A model generated the notes under the pieces. The model was not told the DNA's origin, made no database searches, and saw nothing but the letters and a program-made list of their open reading frames with translations. From Roseofilum casamattae BLCC-M143 (GTDB lineage: Bacteria > Cyanobacteriota > Cyanobacteriia > Cyanobacteriales > Desertifilaceae), in contig NZ_JAQOSQ010000018.1 in NCBI RefSeq assembly GCF_030068455.1, positions 19,690 to 83,689 of the forward strand: a stretch of 64,000 nucleotides of DNA, given 5' to 3'. Below, piece by piece: positions 51,348 through 59,632 of this stretch (positions are counted from its first letter, which is position 1; each line of letters opens with the position of its first letter). The position numbers were made by a program, and so were the translations under genes.

Positions 51348-53384
51348 TCAAGAAAGATTCCAACCTTGGGTTTCCGTGCGCGTGAGCGATCGCCCCGATT
51401 TCATATATTCTATTCTCGTGGCCTCCAGAATATGCCTCATCTGCACCGGTTCTTCCGCATCAGCCGCCAAAAACGCAGCATTCATGGCGATCGATTTAAT
51501 ATTTCCTCCGGTTACATCCAATTGTCCCAACCGCTGAAAATTCAAGCCTTCTGTCGGGGTTTGTTTGGGAAAAATGCGCTGCCAAATCTTGCTCCGTTCT
51601 GGGGCTTTCGGATAGGGGAAATTGACAATAAAGCGCAGGCGACGCAAAAATGCCGAATCTAAATTATCCCTAAAATTGGTGGTTAAAATGGCTAATCCTT
51701 GATAGGATTCCATTCTCTGTAAGAGATAACTCACCTCAATATTGGCATGGCGATCGTGGCTATCTTTGACTTCCGTGCGCGAGCCAAAAAGGGCATCGGC
51801 TTCATCAAAGAGTAAAATTCCGCCCCCCTTTTCAGCAGCATCAAAAATGCGGCGCAAATTCTTCTCCGTTTCGCCGATATACTTGCTCATCACCGCACTT
51901 AAATCGATGCGAAATAAATCTAAATTCAGCTCGCGAGCCAGCACTTCAGCGGCCGTCGTTTTCCCCGTCCCGCTGGTTCCGGCAAATAATGCCGTTAACC
52001 CTAACCCGCGCTGATTTTTCCCCGCAAACCCCCAATTTTGATAGACGATCGCTTGTCGGCGCACGTGAATGAGAATATGTTGTAAAATCCTTTTTTCCCG
52101 CTCGGGAAGGACAAAATCTTCCCAAGTGGTTCTCGCGTCAATGCGCTGAGCTAACCCTTCTAACTCCGGCCGAGCTTGCAACCGACAAAACTCCCAGAGT
52201 TTCTCCCTGATGTCTTCAGGGGTTAAATCAAACTGCGATCGCACGGCAGCACTGGCGATTTCGATCGTGACTGCCGATAGGCGAAATTGAGCGGCTAAGG
52301 AAGGCAGATAGGACTCGATATCTTCCGAATAATTTTGCCATGCTTTTTGCCACAACTCCAGTTGTTCGCCATATTGCAGCGCTTCCACATCAAAGGTCAC
52401 CGCATGGGAGAGGGGCAACCGCTCGTCAGTAGCAACGATCGCGGGGACTTGCAAAGATTGTAAAAAGGAAGACAATAAAGACTGGGGGTTTTCGCCAATC
52501 CCCGATTCATTCACCTCCACCAATAATAAACTCGGAGCGAGGGCATACCAGCGCTGCCAACGCATGACTAACCGCTGTCGATCCGATCGTTCTTTGGGAA
52601 TGGCATCGCTGGGCAGACGATATAGAGGTAAGTGTAAAACTTGGCTAATCTGGGTCGCTATTTCTACTTGTGATTCCCTCAGAGAACCGCATAATTGAAT
52701 AATCGATTGAGTTCTAGCATTCCCCTGAAATACGGAGGCAGCTCCATCGATAATCGTTTGATAGGAAGGTTGCAGAACGGTTGCAGTGAAGGTGGGAACG
52801 GGAGTTATGGCTCCGGCAACAATCGGATCGTGATAGGGTTCTCCAATTAAATAATGCAAAATGGCTTCATCAATTTGCAAACACGCTCGAGTCACTTCCG
52901 GACTGGCAGCATAATGAATCAGTTGCCATTTGCGCAGGGGACGAGTTTCCGTGAGAGCATCCCAATGGGGTTCGGGAAAACAGTTGAGAGCCAGTTGAAA
53001 GGTGGGATAATTGCATTCGGGTTGATGATGAGCGATCGCCCATAAATCGGGAAATTCCGGATCGATGGCTTGTCCGACACAACCGAGTAAAATGCTCAGT
53101 TCAAATGACGATAACCCAAAGGTCTCGCTCAAGGTTCTCAGAGTAACTGAATTTTGCACCGTTTGGTCGATCCCGTGCAGAGTAGGGAGAGGTGGAAAAC
53201 ACTCGTTATCCTCATCATCTTCGTTTTGGCGATCGCCAATGTAGATCTGCAGAAACGACCGAATCGTTGCGATCGCCTCAATCAATGCATCTATAGGAGT
53301 CTCTGGCTTCCGCAGCCCACCGTTTTCCAGGTCTCGATTGCTGGTGAGGGGTTGGTGGCGATCCAGAATTTGGCGATCGCTCAT
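51348..53384 (-). CDS. AAA+ ATPase of the eCIS-associated type
   Basis: A 678-residue protein. The C-terminal AAA+ module has Walker A GTSGTGKT (469-476), Walker B ILLFDEAD (523-530), sensor LAILTTNFRDNLD and the arginine-finger segment SAFLRRLRFIVNFPYP. An earlier region (about 210-370) looks like a degenerate AAA domain (QLCGSLRESQVEIATQI, SLLLVEVNESG). The N-terminus is helical. The layout matches the ATPase commonly found in eCIS loci (Afp15/PVC15-like), thought to help assemble or load the particle. Here it stands next to leader-type cargo genes but without tail-tube or sheath genes in the window. Function in eCIS is inferred from context. Confidence 0.75.
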   Translation of the reverse strand: MSDRQILDRHQPLTSNRDLENGGLRKPETPIDALIEAIATIRSFLQIYIGDRQNEDDEDNECFPPLPTLHGIDQTVQNSVTLRTLSETFGLSSFELSILLGCVGQAIDPEFPDLWAIAHHQPECNYPTFQLALNCFPEPHWDALTETRPLRKWQLIHYAASPEVTRACLQIDEAILHYLIGEPYHDPIVAGAITPVPTFTATVLQPSYQTIIDGAASVFQGNARTQSIIQLCGSLRESQVEIATQISQVLHLPLYRLPSDAIPKERSDRQRLVMRWQRWYALAPSLLLVEVNESGIGENPQSLLSSFLQSLQVPAIVATDERLPLSHAVTFDVEALQYGEQLELWQKAWQNYSEDIESYLPSLAAQFRLSAVTIEIASAAVRSQFDLTPEDIREKLWEFCRLQARPELEGLAQRIDARTTWEDFVLPEREKRILQHILIHVRRQAIVYQNWGFAGKNQRGLGLTALFAGTSGTGKTTAAEVLARELNLDLFRIDLSAVMSKYIGETEKNLRRIFDAAEKGGGILLFDEADALFGSRTEVKDSHDRHANIEVSYLLQRMESYQGLAILTTNFRDNLDSAFLRRLRFIVNFPYPKAPERSKIWQRIFPKQTPTEGLNFQRLGQLDVTGGNIKSIAMNAAFLAADAEEPVQMRHILEATRIEYMKSGRSLTRTETQGWNLS

Positions 53385-53440
53385 TCGCTTGATGCCGATA
53401 ATTGAGATGGCAATTTTAATCGTTATGCCGTATCAGTAAT

Positions 53441-55156
53441 TTATACCATATTCGGACTTAAGATTAAATAGGGTTCCTCTAAATTTTGTGCCGATAGCTC
53501 TAACAACCGATCGCACTGAATCAGTAGATCTTTGTAATAATCGGTATTGAGTTGATAGCGATCGCCATCGAGTTGCGAGCACCAAGGTTTCTCCACAACT
53601 GCTTCGGCGCGATCGAATCCCGGTGGTAAAGTTCCTTGTAAGAGACGACGCAAGCGATCGCGACAGGAGTCAGTATTAATTCCCTGTTTCTCTAATAACT
53701 GAAAAATATCTTTCTCTGAGATGGGAATAGCGGGCATCACGCGCAATAACTCCAGCAAGAGAAAATAATCGCTATACTGATGTCGCGGGCGATCGAGAAA
53801 CAGAGGATTCAGAGGTAAATTCGCCAACCCATAAGCAACCCGACTGCATTTGGGTGCCTCGTGGCGATCCATGCGGTCTTGAATAATGGCAGCGCTGGGC
53901 AACTTTTGTCGCAACCAACGAGCGATCGCTCCTAAAGACGCACTTCCCCCAGTACACAAAGCCTGACGCACTCCCTGGGAAGCCGTTCCAGTTTGGGCAA
54001 ACAACCGATTAATCTCCCGATTTAAACCGCGCAGAAACGGAACAAACACCTTCAGTTCCAAATCGCGACGAGTGACCGTCCACTTCTGCTCGTCCAAAAC
54101 CACCGTCATCCGATCCTCAAATTGCAATCGATATTTTATCTCCTCGGCAATCTCGAACATCGCCGGTCCCCATTTTATACTGCGCAAATATCGGGCCAGG
54201 CGATCGCGTTTTTGTCGATCCGCCGTTCCCGGTTCCGGAAACAAAATCCCTTTCTCCCCTCGCTCTCCATCAGAAGGCGGTAAAAATAAATTATCCGTAC
54301 TTAAAAGCAACTGACAGATAATATCTTGATCGATGGCATCTCCACCATAGGACAAACTGCCCAAGTGAAAATCTTTATAGCTTAATTGCGATCGCTGCAA
54401 CGGAATATCCACCAACGCAAACTCCGTCGTGGTTGCTCCCGAATCTATAATTAGGGTTGCCCCCTGCCATTGAATTCCCTGTCCCGTATCTCGCAGCTCG
54501 GACAGCACCAGAGCAATAGCCTCGTCAACAAATCTAATCTTTTCCCCGCGATCGACCCAACCCGCTTTTAAAATAGCCTCCCGTAGATTAAACCGGTAAG
54601 CATCGCTCCACTGATAGGGACAACCCACCACCACTCCACTTAACCGAGAAACAATTTCCTGCAGTTCCCTATTGCTCAACGGTTGTACCGATGCATCATT
54701 CAACCTCGAGCGTACCGTCCGAGATGACTCCCGAACTTCCAAGAGAGCGCGCAACTGGCGTGCCATTCCTTCAATTAGAGTGCGATAGGATAAGCTGCGA
54801 TCGTCAGACCATTGCACTCCCGGCCCCTCTACATAAGGCAAACCCTCGTCAAGATAAGGTTTCAGGCGATTCAGCGCCACGGGAATTCCCTCATCTAGGG
54901 ACAACGGTTCCAGTTCCGTTCCCCATCGCCGTTTCTGCCGAGTCACCGATCCCTTGAGATCGCTCTCGCACCACTCCAGAGGGTAAAAACATCGAGTGCG
55001 ATCGTTGACCAATACCGCAGAGATCCCGGTTGTCCCAACATCCAGTCCTAAATACCATAATGGCTGCTCTTGCTCCTCTGGCTTCACCTGGTCCCTCCCT
55101 TGGCAGTTGGGTGAGGGATACCGCTCCGCGCGATCGCCCGCTTGTTGATATGCCAC
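53441..55156 (-). CDS. Hsp70/actin-like ATPase family protein
   Basis: About 571 residues. The start is taken as GTG 55156, which has GGAG six bases upstream; a TTG at 55168 is possible. The N-terminal phosphate-1 loop is WYLGLDVGTTGISAVLV and the phosphate-2 loop is LIIDSGATTTEFALVD, both typical of the actin/Hsp70 fold. No substrate-binding domain like that of DnaK follows, so it is an Hsp70-like ATPase of unknown client. It starts about 15 bases after the stop of the preceding minus-strand gene (55172), and the two are almost certainly co-translated, which makes that acidic protein its likely partner. Confidence 0.78.
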   Translation of the reverse strand: MAYQQAGDRAERYPSPNCQGRDQVKPEEQEQPLWYLGLDVGTTGISAVLVNDRTRCFYPLEWCESDLKGSVTRQKRRWGTELEPLSLDEGIPVALNRLKPYLDEGLPYVEGPGVQWSDDRSLSYRTLIEGMARQLRALLEVRESSRTVRSRLNDASVQPLSNRELQEIVSRLSGVVVGCPYQWSDAYRFNLREAILKAGWVDRGEKIRFVDEAIALVLSELRDTGQGIQWQGATLIIDSGATTTEFALVDIPLQRSQLSYKDFHLGSLSYGGDAIDQDIICQLLLSTDNLFLPPSDGERGEKGILFPEPGTADRQKRDRLARYLRSIKWGPAMFEIAEEIKYRLQFEDRMTVVLDEQKWTVTRRDLELKVFVPFLRGLNREINRLFAQTGTASQGVRQALCTGGSASLGAIARWLRQKLPSAAIIQDRMDRHEAPKCSRVAYGLANLPLNPLFLDRPRHQYSDYFLLLELLRVMPAIPISEKDIFQLLEKQGINTDSCRDRLRRLLQGTLPPGFDRAEAVVEKPWCSQLDGDRYQLNTDYYKDLLIQCDRLLELSAQNLEEPYLILSPNMV

Positions 55157-55171
55157 CGAGCACTCCAAGGA

Positions 55172-57823
55172 TTACTCTTCTGTAAAATCTTCAAATACGT
55201 CATCAAGGGTAAAAGACTGTTCGGTATCAGTAGGTTGGTCTGCGCTAAATAAGGAATTACCAGATGGATCGGACAAGTCAGAATTCTCTCCCCGTAAAAA
55301 CTCTTCAAACATATTCTCTAATGTAGCCGTACCCTCCGGTGGGGAAGCTGAAGGATTCTCAGGGGAGGGGGAGTCGTTATGGAGGGTTGGCTCCAATGGC
55401 CGATCGGCGGTTGATGAGATCGGAGCATCTGTTTCTAAGTTAGAGGATTCTGAGTTCGACAAGGGTTCCTCAAAAACTGTATCGATGGTCAGGGATTCTG
55501 GCAAGTCTAGGGTGGCTTCGGATTCGGGTTCTAATAGCAGAGCTAAATTTTCTCGCTCTTGTTCTGCTGAGGAACTGGGTAGAGATAAGGCACTCTGTCC
55601 CGCTCCATCTTCGTCTGCAAATATTTCAAAGAGGTTCTCGCTAGCAGGTGGCTCTGGGGAAACCTCTGCAACAGTAGGATCGACAACCGGGCGATCGGGA
55701 AGCGGCTCATCTCTGGTTTCTGAGGGGGGAGAGAGAATATCATCCAGGAAGTTGTCTGGAGTCGGATTATCTGGAATTAACTCTGGGGTGGGAGATGAGA
55801 TCTCTGGTAGCAGAGTTTCGCCTACCATCCCATCAAGAGCGGTATCTAGCTCCATTACTAAGGAAGAGTCCTCATCTTCGTCTGCTTCTCTAGGGAACTC
55901 GGAAATAGGATCTAACTCAGATCTGGGCGGGGTTAGCTCGTCTTCCAAACTAAATAAATCCTGGCTTAACTGGTTTAATACCGAGTTGTCTAAATCTAAC
56001 TGATTCGGTACGCCTTCAATGGTTTCATCGTTACTTGGCAATAAGTTTTCATCCGGGGAAGCTGGGATATAGATATCGTCAGTCTCGAAGGGGGCGTCCG
56101 AGATTAAAGGGGTTTGTAAGCTTTCTGTAGCGGCGTCATCCTCTCCGAAGAGTTCCATGAAGGTGGCCAGAGAGGCTGGGTCATCGACTTGAGTCGGTGG
56201 CGAGGCTCCTTCAAACAGGGCGGACTCGAGTTTGGGAGAGGGTTCTTGCGTATCGGTTTCCCCGAGAAGATTGCCCGAACTTGGGGACTCGATCGCGCGA
56301 CTGTCGTCGGGTTCGTCAATCTGAGGGTCTTCCTCAACCGCCATATCCAAGCCGTCGAATAAGTTTGATTCTAGAGATTCGGGGTCATTGGCGATCGCTG
56401 AAACTTCTTCCCCACTGCCTTCTTCGTCGCTCTCTAGCATCTCTTGGAGTTCTGGCTCCAGGGCTGAGGCAGATGGGATAATTAACTCTTGCAAGGGGTC
56501 TTCGTCGTTCTCGAGAGATAGAAAGTCGCTACTAATAAACCGATCTGAGTTAAAGAGATTGTCATAGAGTGCGTTGGCTTCGGCAACCCGTTCGTCCAGT
56601 TGTGCTGCCGTTTCGGTTGAGGCGAGAGGTTCTGCTGTTGGGTTGTCTTCGTCTATATTGGCGAGATCGTCGAGTTGGTTAAAAATTTCTAAGGTGAGGT
56701 CTTCGAGCACCAATGTTTCTTCTGTGGTTACGCCTTCAGAGATGGGAGGATCGATGGCCTCCAACCGATCTGAACTCCCTTCAGTGTCCGATGGAGTCCA
56801 ATTCTGAGTAGCCGTAATCTCCTCAGGAATTGTGGAGGTTTCAGCATTGTTTACTTCGGATAAATCAGTAGTTTCAGCAGATATTAAAGACTTCTCTGCC
56901 ATCGGATCGAGAGACCCTCCGGTGGGTTCCTCAGCGTGGGATTGGATATATGAGGAGGCTTCTCTCCCGAGTTGGGATGCGAGCTGGTTAATTAGGGCGC
57001 TAAACATGACTTCTCCCTGTTGCCCCAAGCTATACATGTGCTCGACCCCTTGAGTCATGGATTCACTATAGCTTTTCAGATTACTTTGCAAGGTTTCAAA
57101 GACGACATTAATGGAGGCATCTAGGGTTTTGAGCAGGCGATCGGATTGGGACTGAATGGCTTGTAGTTGTTCTAATCTCTCTTGCGGGGTGAGCAAGGGG
57201 CGATCGCCGGGAGCGAGAACCGGATCGTGGGGTGGCGTTGCTTTGTATTGCAGGATGTCTATCTGCATTTGCGCCAGGTTTTGTGCCACTTGTTGCGTTA
57301 AATTTTCCGCGCAGCGATCGATGAGGGTTTGGAAAAATTCGCTCATCGCCGCCTGAGATTGTCCGGTCATGGGGCCGCTGCGCCGTTCGAGATCGAGCGA
57401 TCGCAATTCTTGGCGCATCTGTTCTCGCTCGTCCCGTAAGGCAGCAATTTCTGCTTCTAGGGGGGCTAAAACGCTCGATCGCATGTCTTGAACCACGGCT
57501 TGCACGATCTGCTGGTTCAAGGATGAATCTCGATAGCCATTGTTCGCCTCATCGGAGAGAGGAGCGCCGAGTAAGGATTGACGACGGCGACTGGGGGATC
57601 TCGAGGATTGGCTCCGCGATCGTCCGGGAGGAAGCTGTCCCTTGCTGGAGGAGCGATCGGATAAACTCTCTAAATAATCCCGCACCCGTTTTAGGACTCG
57701 ACGCTGTTGAGTTACTTCTCCAGCCATAACCCAAGGCAGGCGAGATTGGCTTTTGGAGAGAACTGTATCGATTTCAGTTATCAGTGCTTGACGGGGGTCA
57801 GTCTGCGGTGTCACAATCGTCAT
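55172..57823 (-). CDS. Large acidic coiled-coil protein with repeated short F-x-x-F motifs
   Basis: An 883-residue protein with no known domain. Residues 1-110 are basic and Ser/Arg-rich (RSRSQSSRSPSRRRQ). About 120-165 is a coiled coil (LAPLEAEIAALRDEREQMRQ), and about 165-310 is helical (DRCAENLTQQVAQNLAQMQ). From about 311 on the chain is highly acidic, Ser-, Glu- and Asp-rich and probably disordered. It contains many spaced hydrophobic motifs such as NMFEEF, DVFEDF, TVFEEP, NLFEIF, FMELFGED, ALFEGA and NLFDGL. These look like repeated docking sites. The gene overlaps the translation region of the Hsp70-like ATPase gene that follows, so the two probably act together. Base use is not unusual. 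Confidence 0.7.
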   Translation of the reverse strand: MTIVTPQTDPRQALITEIDTVLSKSQSRLPWVMAGEVTQQRRVLKRVRDYLESLSDRSSSKGQLPPGRSRSQSSRSPSRRRQSLLGAPLSDEANNGYRDSSLNQQIVQAVVQDMRSSVLAPLEAEIAALRDEREQMRQELRSLDLERRSGPMTGQSQAAMSEFFQTLIDRCAENLTQQVAQNLAQMQIDILQYKATPPHDPVLAPGDRPLLTPQERLEQLQAIQSQSDRLLKTLDASINVVFETLQSNLKSYSESMTQGVEHMYSLGQQGEVMFSALINQLASQLGREASSYIQSHAEEPTGGSLDPMAEKSLISAETTDLSEVNNAETSTIPEEITATQNWTPSDTEGSSDRLEAIDPPISEGVTTEETLVLEDLTLEIFNQLDDLANIDEDNPTAEPLASTETAAQLDERVAEANALYDNLFNSDRFISSDFLSLENDEDPLQELIIPSASALEPELQEMLESDEEGSGEEVSAIANDPESLESNLFDGLDMAVEEDPQIDEPDDSRAIESPSSGNLLGETDTQEPSPKLESALFEGASPPTQVDDPASLATFMELFGEDDAATESLQTPLISDAPFETDDIYIPASPDENLLPSNDETIEGVPNQLDLDNSVLNQLSQDLFSLEDELTPPRSELDPISEFPREADEDEDSSLVMELDTALDGMVGETLLPEISSPTPELIPDNPTPDNFLDDILSPPSETRDEPLPDRPVVDPTVAEVSPEPPASENLFEIFADEDGAGQSALSLPSSSAEQERENLALLLEPESEATLDLPESLTIDTVFEEPLSNSESSNLETDAPISSTADRPLEPTLHNDSPSPENPSASPPEGTATLENMFEEFLRGENSDLSDPSGNSLFSADQPTDTEQSFTLDDVFEDFTEE

Positions 57824-58203
57824 CCCTAACTAGAGGTTGGGTCAGTTTCGGTACGAGCGGGCATACTGCCAGCAGTGTAGATCGAAATTTGCTCGGATCG
57901 TCCCTATACAATGGGAGAATTAATGTTTAGTATACTCAACCAAGGTCGCTTATGGTGGGGAGCGATCGCGCGAGAGCGAGTAATCTCCAAGATGGCTGGG
58001 GCTGGTTGGCAGTTTTGGAGGCCGTTTACGCTATGATTGCCTATGATAAGGCAATCTCAGCTCGGTGTTGGGAAGCCTAGAACTGAGATGCAGTGCCTGT
58101 TTAGTACCATCCCTGTTAATGTTGTAAACGTTACCTTTGACGTTCTCGATCGAATTGCGGTCATCATTTTTACCTTGTATCTTTTAAATTTCCTTTTGGC
58201 TTT
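57824..58203. promoter_or_regulatory. Leader and promoter region of the Crp/Fnr gene
   Basis: About 380 bases without a supported gene. It contains TATACAAT near 57905 (a possible -10), a perfect 8-bp hairpin GATTGCCT/AGGCAATC at 58035-58056 and a second stem TCTCAG/CTGAGA at 58055-58088. A 42-codon frame (57952-58080) overlaps both hairpins and is probably chance. The structure suggests a regulated leader or a small RNA. Confidence 0.4.
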
Positions 58204-58911
58204 ATGGTAGAACGACACAAGTCCCGTGGCGAACACAATGCCAGCGAATTAATCCAGTCAGCACCGTTTTTTGAGGGGTTGCCAGAGGAGATTGTCAAGC
58301 GCGCGACAGCACAGGTTGTGGTACGAGAACACCCCTCGAATCAGGTGATTTTGCTCGAAAATGATTGGGGAAGTTCGGTTTATTTTATCTTGGAAGGCTG
58401 GGTGAAAATCCGCACGTACAATTTAGATGGGAAGGAAGTTACCCTGAATATTATTGGTAAAGGAGAATTGTTTGGCGAGATGGCGCCGTTAGAGGAAGTT
58501 CCGCGATCGACGGATGTGATTACTCTGGCGCCAACCAAGATTGGGAATATGCCAGCCAATGATTTTGTCCATTTAATCCATACCGAACCCCAGGCAGGAA
58601 TTAGATTGGCCCAGTTGATGGCGCGTCGGTTGCGTCAAGTCAATCGTCGCTTAAGGTTGCGCGAGTCCGATAGTACCTCGCGGGTTGCGGATATTCTGCT
58701 GTTTTTGGCCGACGGCCAGGGTACGAAAACAGCGGATGGGGTGGAAATTCCTAATTTACCCCATCGGGAATTAAGTAGTTTGAGTGGGTTAGCTCGCGAG
58801 ACGGTTACTCGCGTACTCAGTAAGTTGGAGAAGAAAAAGTTGATTGTTCGTCCCGATCGCGATACGCTCTGTATTCCCGATCCTGGCGCTCTGGAGCGGT
58901 TGATGGTCTAA
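58204..58911 (+). CDS. Crp/Fnr family transcriptional regulator
   Basis: A 235-residue DNA-binding regulator. Residues about 20-140 form the cyclic-nucleotide-binding beta-roll with GELFGEMAPLEEVPRSTDV, which keeps the Glu and Arg-Ser/Thr of the phosphate-binding cassette, so it may bind cAMP. A long dimerisation helix follows (LARLMARRLRQ-like, RLRQVNRRLRLRE). The C-terminal winged HTH is ELSSLSGLARETVTRVLSKL. It has no Cys cluster for an Fe-S centre, so it is more Crp-like than Fnr-like. The ATG has no strong ribosome site. Its targets are unknown; a long structured leader suggests that its own expression is controlled. Confidence 0.9.
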   Translation: MVERHKSRGEHNASELIQSAPFFEGLPEEIVKRATAQVVVREHPSNQVILLENDWGSSVYFILEGWVKIRTYNLDGKEVTLNIIGKGELFGEMAPLEEVPRSTDVITLAPTKIGNMPANDFVHLIHTEPQAGIRLAQLMARRLRQVNRRLRLRESDSTSRVADILLFLADGQGTKTADGVEIPNLPHRELSSLSGLARETVTRVLSKLEKKKLIVRPDRDTLCIPDPGALERLMV

Positions 58912-58946
58912 TCTTAAGTCGTGGCCTTTGCTTGGCAGCAAAAGGA

Positions 58947-59474
58947 TTAAGAATGAGAGGTTGAATACTGGCTGAGAACGTCTTTCCCGCGCCGCACCAT
59001 CTGTTCGGGGCCTTCAATCATGAGTAAATATCGTCCTTGTCGGAGATGATGTCGATAGATACTAGAGGTATTCCCTTCTCCAAAAAAGGCGATTAAGGCA
59101 CCGACGAGGCTGCCACACAACCCACTCATGACGCCAGCTAAGAGGATAACGAGAAGCCACTGGAGATAGATCGGGCCGGGTATGGGAATTTTGAATGCTA
59201 GTAGGAAAATAATGGAGAGGGCACTACCGACGCAACCGGAGAGTAGGGCCAGACGAGAGGCTTTCGCGAGAACGATCTTCATCGGTTTATAGAGACCTAC
59301 CCATTCGGGAGGATTGAAGTCTCGACCGACGATCGCCAGGTACTCGGGGGAAATTCCTTGGCTATAAAGTAACTGATAAGCAGCATAGGCTGAATCGACA
59401 TCCGGGAGGACTGCGATCGCCAGGTGAGGGCGACGCTTTAATTTGAGTTTCCGACAATAACGCGTATTTTTCAC
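58947..59474 (-). CDS. Membrane protein resembling general stress protein family
   Basis: A 175-residue protein starting at GTG. The N-terminal soluble part (HLAIAVLPDVDSAYAAYQLL followed by YSQGISPEYLAIVGRDF) resembles the small ferredoxin-like domain of general stress protein 17M relatives. It is followed by two membrane segments (LALLSGCVGSALSIIFLLAF and LQWLLVILLAGVMSGLCGS) and a soluble tail (YLLMIEGPEQMVRRGKDVL). This arrangement is common among uncharacterised cyanobacterial proteins. It is convergent with the Crp/Fnr gene. I am fairly confident it is a real gene, not of its function. Confidence 0.65.
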   Translation of the reverse strand: MKNTRYCRKLKLKRRPHLAIAVLPDVDSAYAAYQLLYSQGISPEYLAIVGRDFNPPEWVGLYKPMKIVLAKASRLALLSGCVGSALSIIFLLAFKIPIPGPIYLQWLLVILLAGVMSGLCGSLVGALIAFFGEGNTSSIYRHHLRQGRYLLMIEGPEQMVRRGKDVLSQYSTSHS

Positions 59475-59632
59475 GCGAGCATACCAAGCGTAGAGTTTTG
59501 CTAACCATTTTGAATTTTAACTCGGATCTCAGCAATATCTCTTGTCCGCCCCGGTAAGCCTTATGAAAAATTAAACTTTCCTCGCGCTATACTAAAGGCC
59601 TTTGCAGCATTTCAGGAGCGATAAATAGCAGA

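Noticed and set aside
55485..56003. Ser-rich frame opposite the acidic protein gene
   Set aside because: The reverse complement of a Glu/Asp/Ser-rich coding region naturally yields a Ser-rich open frame.
57952..58080. 42-codon open frame in the leader of the Crp/Fnr gene
   Set aside because: It overlaps two hairpins, has no good ribosome site and no recognised sequence; structured RNA is more likely.
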